NCBI RefSeq assembly: GCF_001613935.1
Contig: NZ_LQCI01000034.1
Location: 535,031 to 599,030 of the forward strand
DNA from: Amycolatopsis regifaucium
GTDB lineage: Bacteria > Actinomycetota > Actinomycetes > Mycobacteriales > Pseudonocardiaceae
DNA: 64,000 nt
Reading direction: 5' to 3'
Positions within the stretch are counted from its first letter, which is position 1. Each line of letters starts with the position of its first letter. A model generated the notes under the pieces. It did not search any database and was not told the origin of the DNA. It saw only the letters and a program-made list of their open reading frames with translations. The translations under genes and the position numbers were made by a program. Below, piece by piece: positions 8,202 to 16,480 of this stretch.

Positions 8202-9103
8202 GGCTTGCGGCCGACGCCGCCGAGGATGAGCGATTCGCTGGGCTCGGCGAAGCTGATCTCAGGTTCGGTCGGGCTGGCATCCTCGGGATGCCACTCGGTC
8301 GTCCAGGTCAGACCAGGAGGGATGAGTTCGAAGTCGCCGAACAGCGCCTCGATCTCGGCGCGTTTGCGCCAGATCACCGGGCTGCTGTTGCTGTCGTACA
8401 TCTCCTTGAGCCTGACCAGCGGCTTCTCGTAATGGCTCGGCACGCCCTCGTCGGTGATGTGCGAGATGGCCAGATACGACCCGCGCGGCGCGAGTTCGCG
8501 ATAGCGCGCGACCGAGGCGGGGCCGACATCGCCGCTGTCGCCACTGCGCGCCGACGCGGGCTGCTGGACGTGCAGCACCGCGATCAGCAGGATCGCGACC
8601 GGTTTGTCCACGTCGATGATGCCGGTGTCCGCCACCTGTTTCCAGAGCCGGTCCGGGGCGCGGAGGTCCCCGTGTACCGCGGCGTGGCGGTCAGGATCCC
8701 CGTGCTCTTCCAGCAGACCCTGCGAATGCGAGACGGCGACCGGTTCGTAGTCGACGTACACCACACTGGCCTTCCCCGGCGCGAGGTCGTCGGCCACCTG
8801 ATGCGCGTGCTGCATGGTGGGCAGCCCGGCGCCGATGTCGATGAACTGGGTGACCCCGGCGTTGATGAGATGACGCACCACCCGGTGCAGGAACACCCGA
8901 TTGGCCTTGGCGATCGGCCGGAGCATCGGGAACTCCCCGAGCACTTTGTCGCCGAACTTGCGGTCGATCTGCCAGGACGCCGTGCCTTCGAGGTAGTAGT
9001 CGTAGACCCTCGCGACGCTGGGGCGCCGCATGTCGATGCCCGGCGGTGGATACGCGTCGACATCCTCCTCGGCCACAGCCATCCCCTCCCGCGTCTGGAC
9101 CAT
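8198..9103 (-). CDS. DUF574 S-adenosylmethionine methyltransferase-like protein (1)
   Basis: 301-aa member of the actinobacterial DUF574 / SAV2177-like family, predicted SAM-dependent methyltransferases of unknown substrate. The family signature PSVARVYDYYLEG is at about residue 28, the Rossmann motif FIDIGAGLP at about 85, and an acidic strand VVYVDYEPVAV at about 113. The C-terminus has a Trp/His-rich WTTEWHPE and ends ILGGVGRKP, nearly the same as the second copy at 16539. Start: ATG at 9103 has GAGGG six bases upstream; the frame is open further and would overlap the XRE gene. It is the last gene of a DUF397-XRE-DUF574 unit. Confidence 0.85.
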   Translation of the reverse strand: MVQTREGMAVAEEDVDAYPPPGIDMRRPSVARVYDYYLEGTASWQIDRKFGDKVLGEFPMLRPIAKANRVFLHRVVRHLINAGVTQFIDIGAGLPTMQHAHQVADDLAPGKASVVYVDYEPVAVSHSQGLLEEHGDPDRHAAVHGDLRAPDRLWKQVADTGIIDVDKPVAILLIAVLHVQQPASARSGDSGDVGPASVARYRELAPRGSYLAISHITDEGVPSHYEKPLVRLKEMYDSNSSPVIWRKRAEIEALFGDFELIPPGLTWTTEWHPEDASPTEPEISFAEPSESLILGGVGRKP

Positions 9104-9167
9104 GACATCCCTCACTGAACGTAGTTGCCGGGTGGCTGGTAGCGATAGACGGCACTTGGAGGACAGC

Positions 9168-10049
9168 TCATCCACCATCGGGGTCACCCCGGTCGGCAAG
9201 CTTGCACCGTCTGCGAAGGTCCTCGAGAGTGTCCTCGGGACTCGCCGCTATCGACAGCAGCGCGTCCCACGCCTCGCGGTAGGTCGCCAGCTCGCGCGCG
9301 TTCGCCCAGTGCACGTTGGTGAGGTACTCGCTGTAGGCACTGTCGCCGTCCGTTTCCCGCAGGATGATGAAGTCCGAATCGACGTAGGCGACGGCGCGGT
9401 ACGGCACGACGCGGATCGTGATGTTGTCCCGTTCGGCGAGTTCGGCCATGTGTTTGAGCTGGTCCGTGACGACGTGTGGATGCTCGGTCTGGGCGCACAG
9501 CCGGTCGAGCGCGGCCTCGCTGAACAGGAAGACGAAGCTCTTGCCTTCCTGATCGAACAGACGCTGCCGTTTCTGGCGTTGAAGCAGGCGCGGGGAGATC
9601 TCAGGTCCCCGCCCCTCCCCGTCGAACTGGTCGATCATGTAGGACTCGCACTGGATCAGTCCATGGATGCGCTCCCCGGTCCACGACCAGAGCTCCTCGG
9701 CCAGTTGCTCCTTGTCCAGCACCTCCCCGAACCACACCGGTGTGCCGATGCGCTTGCCCTGGCGGAGTCGCGCCGGAGAACTCGTCTTCTCCCACAACGC
9801 CCACATGGTCGGGATGGCATCCGCCGGCGGCTCGTACACGGCGATCAGCTTCTGCAGGGACTGACGCGAGATCGAGGTCGTCCCGGCCTCGATCTTCGCC
9901 ATCGTGCTCTGCGACTTGCCGATCAGGTTCCGAGCTTCGAGCTGCGTCATTTCCGCTCCCTGACGTGCGGACCGCAGCAGCTTGCCCAGTTGGACCCGGT
10001 CGGTTTCGTCCGTGTGGTTCTGCTGATCCGGCCCCATCAGCCGTCCCAT
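9168..10049 (-). CDS. XRE-family regulator with DUF5753
   Basis: 293-aa DNA-binding regulator. An N-terminal helix-turn-helix (residues about 20-75, MTQLEARNLIGKSQSTMAKI...) is followed by a DUF5753 domain (about 100-285), including the conserved IQCESYMI and VVPYRAVAYVDSDF runs. In actinomycetes this WhiJ-type class works with a small DUF397 partner, here encoded just upstream. ATG 10049 or ATG 10037 could be the start; the latter has GGGAC before it. Likely operator: the TCGAATATTCGA palindromes upstream of the DUF397 gene. Regulation of development or antibiotic production is typical of the family but not shown here. Confidence 0.9.
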   Translation of the reverse strand: MGRLMGPDQQNHTDETDRVQLGKLLRSARQGAEMTQLEARNLIGKSQSTMAKIEAGTTSISRQSLQKLIAVYEPPADAIPTMWALWEKTSSPARLRQGKRIGTPVWFGEVLDKEQLAEELWSWTGERIHGLIQCESYMIDQFDGEGRGPEISPRLLQRQKRQRLFDQEGKSFVFLFSEAALDRLCAQTEHPHVVTDQLKHMAELAERDNITIRVVPYRAVAYVDSDFIILRETDGDSAYSEYLTNVHWANARELATYREAWDALLSIAASPEDTLEDLRRRCKLADRGDPDGG

Positions 10050-10299
10050 CCCGCGATATCCGGGAGGCGGCCCAAGAACCGATGGAGCCCTGACGGACGA
10101 GGTCGAGAAAGGCCCGCCAGCCTGGTGGGGAAAAGGTCAGAACCGGTGAAACGACGAGCTTGCTGTCGCGCACCCCGACGAGTGGACCGGTCGAGTTGAC
10201 TTCCACACAGGTGCCCCCGTTGGGGCCACTGTAGGTCGAGCGGTGCCAACCGCCCTCGTCGAACCCGGTCGTGGACGGCATCGAATCGTAGAACCGCAT
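9601..10299 (-). CDS. DUF397 protein with run-on C-terminus
   Basis: The first 72 residues are a typical DUF397 domain: W18, S21-x-x-S24, CVEV at 31-34, GVRDSK at 42-47 and WRAFLDLVRQG near 61-71. DUF397 proteins normally stop here. This frame instead runs on for about 160 residues with Arg/Gly-rich, non-protein-like sequence that is the other-frame shadow of the XRE gene on the same strand, so the two overlap by about 450 bases. The next frame has a stop at 10037, so a one-base indel near 10040-10090 may have removed the natural stop. The domain itself is likely functional as partner of the XRE regulator. Confidence 0.75.
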   Translation of the reverse strand: MRFYDSMPSTTGFDEGGWHRSTYSGPNGGTCVEVNSTGPLVGVRDSKLVVSPVLTFSPPGWRAFLDLVRQGSIGSWAASRISRDGTADGAGSAEPHGRNRPGPTGQAAAVRTSGSGNDAARSSEPDRQVAEHDGEDRGRDDLDLASVPAEADRRVRAAGGCHPDHVGVVGEDEFSGATPPGQAHRHTGVVRGGAGQGATGRGALVVDRGAHPWTDPVRVLHDRPVRRGGAGT

Positions 10300-10322
10300 C
10301 GCTCCCCCTCAGAGCCCGCGAG

Positions 10323-10360
10323 TCGAATATTCGATTCCAGAGTGAGTGTCGAATATTCGG
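10323..10360. promoter_or_regulatory. Two TCGAATATTCGA operator-like palindromes before DUF397
   Basis: Perfect 12-bp palindrome at 10323-10334 and an 11/12 match at 10349-10360, 26 bases apart, 24-61 bases upstream of the DUF397 start. The position fits a repressor or activator site of the DUF397-XRE-DUF574 unit. Confidence 0.65.
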
Positions 10361-10436
10361 TGCGCAAGCCGAGAGCGATTCGATCCGGGACATGTTCACT
10401 CCAATGTGGTCGGTCAAGACTACTGAAGGGCGCCGG

Positions 10437-10472
10437 CCGGGGTGGCCCGGGAGCGCGTCCGGGCCACCCCGG
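10437..10472 (-). terminator. Terminator of the small membrane protein gene
   Basis: Perfect 14-bp GC stem (arms 10437-10450 and 10459-10472) with an 8-base loop, just past the stop of the minus-strand gene ending at 10481. Confidence 0.7.
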
Positions 10473-10480
10473 TCAGCAGG

Positions 10481-10876
10481 TCAGGGAAGGGTTTCGTCGC
10501 GCTTCGTTTCCTCGCTGGTCCGCATACCCCGCGTGACCGCCAGACCGAACACGCCGGCGAGCACCGTCCCCGCGATCCCAGCGCCCGCCACCGGGTTGAG
10601 CACGGCGACGACCACGATCACCGCGAGCAGGCAGACCTGGACGACCACCGTCATGGAGACGGGAATCCGGGAGTTCGGACGCCCGTGCCTGCGGCGGCCG
10701 ATCGCCCCTTCGGGAAAGGTCACTTCCGCGACTTCGATACGCCGCAGCGACGGCCCGGATTCGGCGAACTCGATCACCACCACGCGCGACTTGGCCGGCG
10801 TGCCCGGTGCCCCGGTGGAGTGATCATCGGCATGTTCTGGTGGCTCCGCGAAACAGATGGGGGCTAGGGTCGACAT
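10481..10876 (-). CDS. Small membrane protein of unknown function
   Basis: 131-aa protein. Residues 1-70 are soluble, with a Pro/His stretch and then VVVIEFAESGPSLRRIEVAEV. Residues about 80-118 are hydrophobic (VSMTVVVQVCLLAVIVVVAVL and a second Gly/Ala-rich stretch), giving one or two membrane helices; the tail is short and charged. ATG at 10876 is preceded by AAAGGA. The frame is open upstream but that part has no start signal. A TCGAATATTCG site lies at 10968, about 90 bases upstream, so it probably shares control with the DUF397/XRE unit. Function unknown. Confidence 0.65.
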   Translation of the reverse strand: MSTLAPICFAEPPEHADDHSTGAPGTPAKSRVVVIEFAESGPSLRRIEVAEVTFPEGAIGRRRHGRPNSRIPVSMTVVVQVCLLAVIVVVAVLNPVAGAGIAGTVLAGVFGLAVTRGMRTSEETKRDETLP

Positions 10877-10967
10877 GTTGTCCTTTCGGAGAATGGTTTG
10901 AAGTCGGATGACGATGGCGCGGTTCCTCTCGCAACAGAGGGCCGCGCCGCTTCCGTTGTGCGGTTGG

Positions 10968-10979
10968 TCGAATATTCGC
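10968..10979. promoter_or_regulatory. TCGAATATTCGC operator copy
   Basis: 11/12 match to the palindrome, about 90 bases upstream of the minus-strand membrane protein start. Confidence 0.6.
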
Positions 10980-11074
10980 ACTTCGTCATTTCCCACGCGC
11001 AAGTCTTACACACCATGAATGGTGTCCGTGTCTTCGGGGGCGGGATTCGAGTAAGCCTTTGGTGAATTGGGTTT

Positions 11075-11175
11075 TCGAATATTCGAACTTAACTCTTTCG
11101 GGTGCACTTACTGGTCAGACGAGCGCTTCGACGTCGAATCCTGTACTTCGGGGTGACCCCTGGTCGAATATTCAC
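11075..11175. promoter_or_regulatory. Two further TCGAATATTCGA-type copies
   Basis: A perfect copy lies at 11075-11086, extendable to the 14-mer TTCGAATATTCGAA. A weaker copy at 11164-11175 (TCGAATATTCAC) sits inside a wider TGGTCG...CGACCA inverted repeat. Confidence 0.55.
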
Positions 11176-11552
11176 GACCATCCGGCGCATGTCTTGATTC
11201 CACTCAAGTGGACTATTTCCCGGGATCCGCTCTCGCTATTTTTGGAGTGTATTCGACAGTGGTGTCGAGAATGGGATCAAAAGAGGCGGAGGTCATCTCC
11301 GTGGATACATGATCCGGGCCGGATCGACCCGATGGTGTCGACACCCGCCGTCCCGGACCGTGGACGACGTTGACCGCCTGCTCGCGCCGGGGCCACCATG
11401 ACGGCGTGTCCACCATCCGGCAGTCCTCGTCGATCCGCTCGGCGGGCGAAGGTGTCGTCGCGCTGCTCCTGCGCCGTGGACGTCTGGGCTCGCCGCCCGC
11501 GTAGCTCCCCATCTCGTCAAGTCCTCGAAGACGGTGAATCCAGGGAGCCCGC

Positions 11553-12485
11553 ATGTCCATCGAACTGCCCGACCGTGTCCTCCTCCGCCCCGCGACCGTC
11601 CCCGACGGCGGAATCCTCGAAGGCGCCCGCGTACTGCGTCGCCTGCCGGAATGCGTGGAAGAACGCCCTTACGAACTTTTCGCGCTGCGTCCGCTGGGAC
11701 GGGTGATCGGTGCCGAGATCGGCGGCGTCGACCTCGCCGAGCCGCTGACGCCCGCCCTCCAGGCGGAGTTGAACCGCGCGCTGCTGGAGTGGAAGGTGCT
11801 GTTCTTCCGCGACCAGCGCATCACCACGGCCCACCAGCGCGCCTTCGCCGCGCACTGGGGTGAGCTGGAGACGAACCCGTTCATCCCCCAGGGCGAAACC
11901 GAGGACACCACCCGTTTCACCCGTTCGGCGACCATGCCCGCGTTCGAGAACATCTGGCACGTCGACGTCACCTTCCGGCCCGCGCCGGCGCTCGGCTCGG
12001 TGCTGCGGCTGATCGAGGTCCCGCCGGTCGGCGGCGACACGATGTGGGCCGACATGGCCGCCGCCTACGACAACCTGCCGGAAAATGTCCGTGCCCGGAT
12101 CGACGGGCTGAAGGCGGTGCACGACTTCATCCCCGGCTTCGCCCGGTTCTCCGATCCGGAAACACTCTCGCGGCACCAGGACGCGTTCCCGCCGGTCGAG
12201 CATCCCGTCGTCCGCACGCATCCCGAGACCGGACGGCGAACCCTCTTCGTGAATCAGGCCTTCACGACGCACATCGTCGGACTCGAACGCGAGGAGAGCG
12301 ACAGGCTCCTGCGGTACCTGTTCAGCCGCGCGCACATCCCGGAGTTCCAGGTGCGCTTCACCTGGCGGCCCGGCTCGGTGGCGTTCTGGGACAACCGCGC
12401 GACCCAGCATTACGCCGTCAACGATTACCACCCGTACGCGCGGGTGGCCGAACGTGTCGCCATCGTGGGTGACCGGCCGTTTTGA
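11553..12485 (+). CDS. TauD/TfdA-family dioxygenase
   Basis: 310-aa Fe(II)/2-oxoglutarate-dependent dioxygenase of the taurine / alkylsulfate dioxygenase group. The iron ligands are visible as H136-x-D138 (HVDVTF) and distal H286 (TQHYAVND); R297 in YARV is the expected 2-oxoglutarate-binding arginine. Length matches the family. ATG 11553 has AGGGAG seven bases upstream. Likely role: oxidative release of sulfite or sulfate from a sulfonate or sulfate ester as a sulfur source, though the substrate cannot be fixed. No sulfonate transporter is next to it, so it stands alone here. Confidence 0.9.
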   Translation: MSIELPDRVLLRPATVPDGGILEGARVLRRLPECVEERPYELFALRPLGRVIGAEIGGVDLAEPLTPALQAELNRALLEWKVLFFRDQRITTAHQRAFAAHWGELETNPFIPQGETEDTTRFTRSATMPAFENIWHVDVTFRPAPALGSVLRLIEVPPVGGDTMWADMAAAYDNLPENVRARIDGLKAVHDFIPGFARFSDPETLSRHQDAFPPVEHPVVRTHPETGRRTLFVNQAFTTHIVGLEREESDRLLRYLFSRAHIPEFQVRFTWRPGSVAFWDNRATQHYAVNDYHPYARVAERVAIVGDRPF

Positions 12486-12561
12486 GCGGGCGGTCCCCGC
12501 GACGGGTGATCGGCGCGCCCGTCCCGGGCGGGCACCCCGCGACCTGTGTGACGATGAGGCC

Positions 12562-12798
12562 ATGGGCATCAACTTCGATGAATTGAAGAATAAGGCCACC
12601 GACGCTCTTCGTGAGCACAACGACAAGATCGAGGGCGGCGTGGACAAGGCGGCGGAGTTCGCCAAGTCGAAGTTCTCCGGCCACGACTCCCAGATCGACT
12701 CCGGCGTCGAAAAGGCGAAGGGCTTCATCAACAAGTTCGACGACACCCCGGACAACCCGCCCCAGCAGGACCAGCAGCAGCCGCCCCAGGGCCGATAA
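12562..12798 (+). CDS. Antitoxin-like protein (Rv0909/MT0933 type)
   Basis: 78-aa charged, helical protein. It resembles the MT0933/Rv0909 antitoxin-like family: MGINFDELKNKATDAL, then K-I-E-G-G-V-D-K-A and a repeat-like Q-I-D-S-G-V-E-K-A, ending in a Gln/Pro tail. In mycobacteria the family is annotated as an antitoxin, but many actinomycete members, like this one, have no toxin gene next to them, so the name may not reflect function. Start ATG 12562 with GATGAGG upstream. A strong bidirectional terminator follows. Confidence 0.7.
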   Translation: MGINFDELKNKATDALREHNDKIEGGVDKAAEFAKSKFSGHDSQIDSGVEKAKGFINKFDDTPDNPPQQDQQQPPQGR

Positions 12799-12803
12799 CC
12801 ACC

Positions 12804-12865
12804 GCATTTCGTCCTCTGAATGCGGTCCTTGCGCACGCAACTACCGCATCCAGAGGACGAAACGC
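12804..12865. terminator. Long bidirectional terminator
   Basis: Arms TTTCGTCCTCTGaATGCGGT (12807-12826) and its complement (12843-12862) form a 20-bp stem with one mismatch and a 16-base loop. It sits between the convergent antitoxin-like and tyrA genes, ending 1 base from the tyrA stop. Confidence 0.8.
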
Positions 12866-12866
12866 G

Positions 12867-13835
12867 TCAGGAGACCTCGCCGACCGCGGTGTCGCCGTCG
12901 ATCGCCGTGATCCGGCCACCGCGCTCGCCGAGGGCGATCAGGCCGTCGCGGGCGTCCGGAGCGGTCAGGCTGACGCGCACCCCCGCGCGCTCCGCGTCCT
13001 TACTGGCCGCAAACGCTTGCGCGCCCTCGTAGCCGGAGTTGACCGTCACCGCGAGCCCACCCGTCGACGCCAGCGAGCCGCGCGCCGCGCCCAGTCGTCC
13101 GAGTGCTTCGTCGACGATCGGCAACAGCGCGTCCCGGTTCCCCTCGGTCATCGCCCGCACCAGCGCCGGGCTCGACCCGGCCACCCGCGTGCCGTCCGTA
13201 TAGGACCCGGCCGCCAGCGACATCGCCAGCGGCCCGCCCTGCGCGCCGATCGTGGCCAGGATGGCCGCGAAGATATGCGGCAGATGCGAGATCCGCGCGA
13301 CCGTCTCGTCGTGCGAGTCCGCGGGCAGCGGCACGACGTGCGCTCCGACGTCCAGGACCAGCTGGGCGACCTCGGCCCACGCCGTCAGGTCGGTGTCGTG
13401 CTCGACGCCGAGCACCCACGCGGCCCCGCCGAACAGCGCCGGGTTGCTCGCCTTCCACCCGGACTCCGCGGTCCCGGCCATCGGATGCCCGCCGACGAAC
13501 TTCGCGTAGGGCGCACGACGCCGGACGCCGTCCAGCACCGGGCCCTTCACACTGGTGACGTCGGTGAGCACGCAGTGCCCGGCGACCCGCGAAACGGTAC
13601 GAAGCACGTCTTCGACCGCGGGCAGCGGCACCGCGAGCACGATCATCGCGTCCCGCTCCGCCGCCTTGCCCAGCGCCGCCTCGACCTGCGTGGTCACGTC
13701 GAAACCCGCTCTGCTGGCCGCGTCCGCGTCAGCTTCGGAGGTCGTCGCCCCGAACGTGGTGCGGCCGATCGAATGCGCCGCGCGCAGCAGCGAACCGCCG
13801 ATCAACCCGAGCCCGATCACGCATACGTCTCGCAC
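12867..13835 (-). CDS. tyrA: Prephenate dehydrogenase
   Basis: 322-aa NAD(P)-dependent prephenate dehydrogenase for tyrosine synthesis, acting in the cytosol. The N-terminal Rossmann motif GLGLIGGS is at residues 8-15. The central signature GGHPMAGTAESGW (about residue 115) carries the substrate-binding residues, and SHLPHIFAA (about 183) is also typical. Start is GTG at 13835 with AGGA upstream; a nearby ATG is out of frame. It is monofunctional, with no chorismate mutase domain. The start is 81 bases from the fadH stop at 13916, so the gene could be expressed with fadH or on its own. Confidence 0.92.
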   Translation of the reverse strand: MRDVCVIGLGLIGGSLLRAAHSIGRTTFGATTSEADADAASRAGFDVTTQVEAALGKAAERDAMIVLAVPLPAVEDVLRTVSRVAGHCVLTDVTSVKGPVLDGVRRRAPYAKFVGGHPMAGTAESGWKASNPALFGGAAWVLGVEHDTDLTAWAEVAQLVLDVGAHVVPLPADSHDETVARISHLPHIFAAILATIGAQGGPLAMSLAAGSYTDGTRVAGSSPALVRAMTEGNRDALLPIVDEALGRLGAARGSLASTGGLAVTVNSGYEGAQAFAASKDAERAGVRVSLTAPDARDGLIALGERGGRITAIDGDTAVGEVS

Positions 13836-13915
13836 AAGGGTTCATCCTGCCACCTACTTGGTCCCACGTCAGAGCCTGACGAGGTCGATCGCGGCGCGGA
13901 TTCACCGACAGATAC

Positions 13916-15934
13916 TCAGAGAACAGCCGCGAGGCGCGTTCCCTGATCGATGGCCCGTTTGGCGTCCAGTTCCGCCGCGACGTCGGCGCCGCCGATCAGA
14001 TGCACCGGCAATCCGGCCGTCCGCAGGTCGTCGGCGAGGTCGCGCACCGGCTCCTGTCCCGCGCAGACGACGACGGTGTCCACATCGAGCACGCGCGGCT
14101 TGTCACCGACGGTGATGTGCAGGCCGTCGTCGTCGATCCGGTCGTAGGTGACCCCGGTGAGCTGCTCGACGCGTTTGGCCTTCAGTGCCGCCCGGTGCAC
14201 CCAGCCACTGGTCTTGCCCAATCCCGCCCCGATCCCGGACTTCTTGCGCTGTAGCAGGAAGACCTGCCGAGGTGACGGCTCGACCTTGCGCTCGGTGAGA
14301 CCGCCCGCGGCCCGCTCGGGATCGGTGACACCCCATTCGGCCATCCACGCCTCCAGATCGAGCGCGGGGGAGGTGGTGTGCGTCAGGAACTCGCTGACGT
14401 CCACGCCGATCCCGCCCGCGCCGATCACGGCGACCTTCCCGCCGACCGGTTTCCCGTGCCGGACGACGTCCACATAGGACAGAACCTTCGGGTGGTCGAT
14501 GCCGGGAAGCGACGGCACGCGCGGTGTCACGCCGGTGGCCAGCACCACCTCGTCGAAGCCGGCACCGACGAGGTCGGCGGCGGCCACCCGGGAGCCGAGA
14601 CGGACCTTGACGCCGGTGACCTCCAGCCGTCGCGTGTAGTACCGGATGGTCTCCGCGAACTCCTCCTTGCCGGGGATCTTGCGCGCGATCCCGAACTGAC
14701 CACCGATCTCGTCCTCGGCCTCGAACAGTTCGACGGCGTGCCCCCGCTCGGCGAGGCTGGTCGCGGCCGCGAGCCCGGCGGGGCCCGCGCCGACGACGGC
14801 GACGCGTTTGGTCTTGCGGGCAGGCGCCAGTGTCAGCGTGGTCTCGTGGCCCGCGCGGGGATTGACCATGCAGGACACCAATTTCCGCTTGAACGCGTGG
14901 TCGAGACAGGCCTGGTTGCAGGCGATGCAGGTGTTGATCTCGTCCTCGCGCCCGGTCTCGGCCTTGCGGATCCACTCCGGGTCGGCGAGGAACGGCCGCG
15001 CCATCGACACCAGGTCCGCGTCGCCGCTCGCCAGCGCCTCCTCGGCGACCTGCGGCATGTTGATCCGGTTCGACGTGACGACCGGGATCCCGACGTGCGG
15101 CTTCAGCTTTCCGGTCACCCAGGTGAACGCCGCGCGCGGCACCGACGTCACGATCGTGGGCACCCGCGCCTCGTGCCAGCCGATGCCGGTGTTGATGATC
15201 GTCGCGCCCGCCGCTTCGACCTCCTTGGCCAGCGCGACGACGTCTTCCCAGCGCTGTCCGCCTTCGACGAGATCCAACATGGACAGGCGATAGACGATGA
15301 TGAAGTCCTCGCCGACCGCTTCGCGGGTGCGGCGCACGATTTCGACGGCGATCCGGCGACGGTTCTCCGCGCTGCCGCCCCACTTGTCGGTGCGCTTGTT
15401 GGTCCGCTCGGCGAGGAACTGGTTGATGAAATAGCCCTCGGAGCCCATGATCTCGACGCCGTCGTAGCCCGCTTCCTTGGCCAGAAAGGCGCAATCGGCG
15501 AACGCGCGGATCTGCCGCAGTACGCCGGACCCGGAAAGGGCTCGCGGCTTGAACGGGTTGATCGGCGCTTTGCTGCTCGACGCGGAAACGCTCAGCGGGT
15601 GGTAGGAATATCGGCCCGCGTGCAGGATCTGCAGTGCGATCTTGCCGCCCGCCTCGTGGACCGGATCCGTGAGTCGCTTGTGCGCCTTGGCTTCCGCACG
15701 CGTCGAGAGCTTCGAGGCCATCGGCAGGAGCCAGCCTGTCCGGTTCGGCGCGAACCCGCCGGTGACGATCAGCCCGACGCCACCGCGGGCGCGTTCGGCG
15801 TAATACTCGGCCAGTTGCGGAAAATGCGCTTCCTTGTCCTCGAGGCCGGTGTGCATCGAGCCCATGATCACCCTGTTGCGCAAGGTGGTGAAGCCGAGAT
15901 CGAGTGGGGACAGCAGGTTCGGGTACAGGCTCAT
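13916..15934 (-). CDS. fadH: NADPH-dependent 2,4-dienoyl-CoA reductase (FadH-like)
   Basis: 672-aa flavo-iron-sulfur enzyme of the old-yellow-enzyme/2,4-dienoyl-CoA reductase family. The TIM-barrel FMN domain spans about residues 1-340. The 4Fe-4S ligands are in CIACNQACLDH plus a later SCMVNP cysteine (about 336-355). The C-terminal part has a GAGPAGLAAA FAD motif (about 380) and a GAGGIG NADPH motif (about 497). It reduces 2,4-dienoyl-CoA from unsaturated fatty acid oxidation, although close relatives act on other enones. It follows the padR gene by 9 bases, so the two form one operon and the reductase is probably controlled by that repressor. Confidence 0.9.
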   Translation of the reverse strand: MSLYPNLLSPLDLGFTTLRNRVIMGSMHTGLEDKEAHFPQLAEYYAERARGGVGLIVTGGFAPNRTGWLLPMASKLSTRAEAKAHKRLTDPVHEAGGKIALQILHAGRYSYHPLSVSASSSKAPINPFKPRALSGSGVLRQIRAFADCAFLAKEAGYDGVEIMGSEGYFINQFLAERTNKRTDKWGGSAENRRRIAVEIVRRTREAVGEDFIIVYRLSMLDLVEGGQRWEDVVALAKEVEAAGATIINTGIGWHEARVPTIVTSVPRAAFTWVTGKLKPHVGIPVVTSNRINMPQVAEEALASGDADLVSMARPFLADPEWIRKAETGREDEINTCIACNQACLDHAFKRKLVSCMVNPRAGHETTLTLAPARKTKRVAVVGAGPAGLAAATSLAERGHAVELFEAEDEIGGQFGIARKIPGKEEFAETIRYYTRRLEVTGVKVRLGSRVAAADLVGAGFDEVVLATGVTPRVPSLPGIDHPKVLSYVDVVRHGKPVGGKVAVIGAGGIGVDVSEFLTHTTSPALDLEAWMAEWGVTDPERAAGGLTERKVEPSPRQVFLLQRKKSGIGAGLGKTSGWVHRAALKAKRVEQLTGVTYDRIDDDGLHITVGDKPRVLDVDTVVVCAGQEPVRDLADDLRTAGLPVHLIGGADVAAELDAKRAIDQGTRLAAVL

Positions 15935-15943
15935 CGCTGGTCC

Positions 15944-16480
15944 TTACGCATCGTGGTGGAATGCCTGGAGGACTTCCTCGAGCCATTCGACATGGCCCTG
16001 TTCGGTTCGGATTCCTCCGCGCAGCACGAGGAACTGATGCAACGACTGTCCACTGAGGATGCTCGGGTCGGGAAAGTCGCGCTTCTCGATCAGCAGGTAG
16101 GCGTCGAGCTGGGCCGCGTGCGCGTCGCGATGCCGGGTGATCTCGGCGGCGACGGCACCGGGGTCACCGAGCGTCGCGCCGCGGATCTTGACGGCGAGTT
16201 CCCGAGCCGTGGCGGCGGGATCGGGCTCGGCGAGCCAGCGGGCCAGTTCGGCACGGCCCGCGGCACCGACGGTGTAGACCTTCTTGTCGGGCTTCCCGGA
16301 CTGCGCGACCTGGTCGACGGCGACCCAGCCGGCGTCCTCCATCCGCTTGAGGACGCGGTAGATCTGCTGGTGGGTGGCGTTCCACCACAGCCCGATGGAC
16401 TTCTCGAAACGACGCGTCAGCTCGTAACCCGAGCCGGACCGCTCGGACAGCGAAACCAGGATCGCGTGCTCCAGTGCCAT
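15944..16480 (-). CDS. PadR-family transcriptional regulator
   Basis: 178-aa PadR-type repressor. The winged helix is at residues 1-90 (MALEHAILVSLSERSGSGYELTRRF..., with QQIYRVLKRMEDAGWV), followed by the C-terminal helical dimerisation part (PadR C-terminal type, WLEEVLQAFHH at the end). ATG at 16480. Two GCACCTAGTT direct repeats lie right before the start, covering the expected ribosome site and promoter end, which suggests autoregulation. It is the first gene of the padR-fadH unit, so it likely responds to a small molecule that the reductase handles. Confidence 0.9.
   Translation of the reverse strand: MALEHAILVSLSERSGSGYELTRRFEKSIGLWWNATHQQIYRVLKRMEDAGWVAVDQVAQSGKPDKKVYTVGAAGRAELARWLAEPDPAATARELAVKIRGATLGDPGAVAAEITRHRDAHAAQLDAYLLIEKRDFPDPSILSGQSLHQFLVLRGGIRTEQGHVEWLEEVLQAFHHDA

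Larger units (their letters stand above)
10877..11552. other. 676-base intergenic region, lower GC, with operator copies
   Basis: No convincing gene in any frame. GC is visibly lower than in the neighbours from about 10970 to 11280. It holds three copies of the TCGAATATTCGA-type palindrome, a half-site-like GTATTCGAC near 11249, and a small CCACTcaAGTGG inverted repeat near 11210. It looks like a long control region between the membrane protein gene and the dioxygenase gene. Confidence 0.55.

Noticed and set aside
11059..11373. 104-codon plus-strand frame between the membrane protein and the dioxygenase
   Set aside because: It crosses two operator palindromes, has no ribosome site and its composition is unlike a protein.
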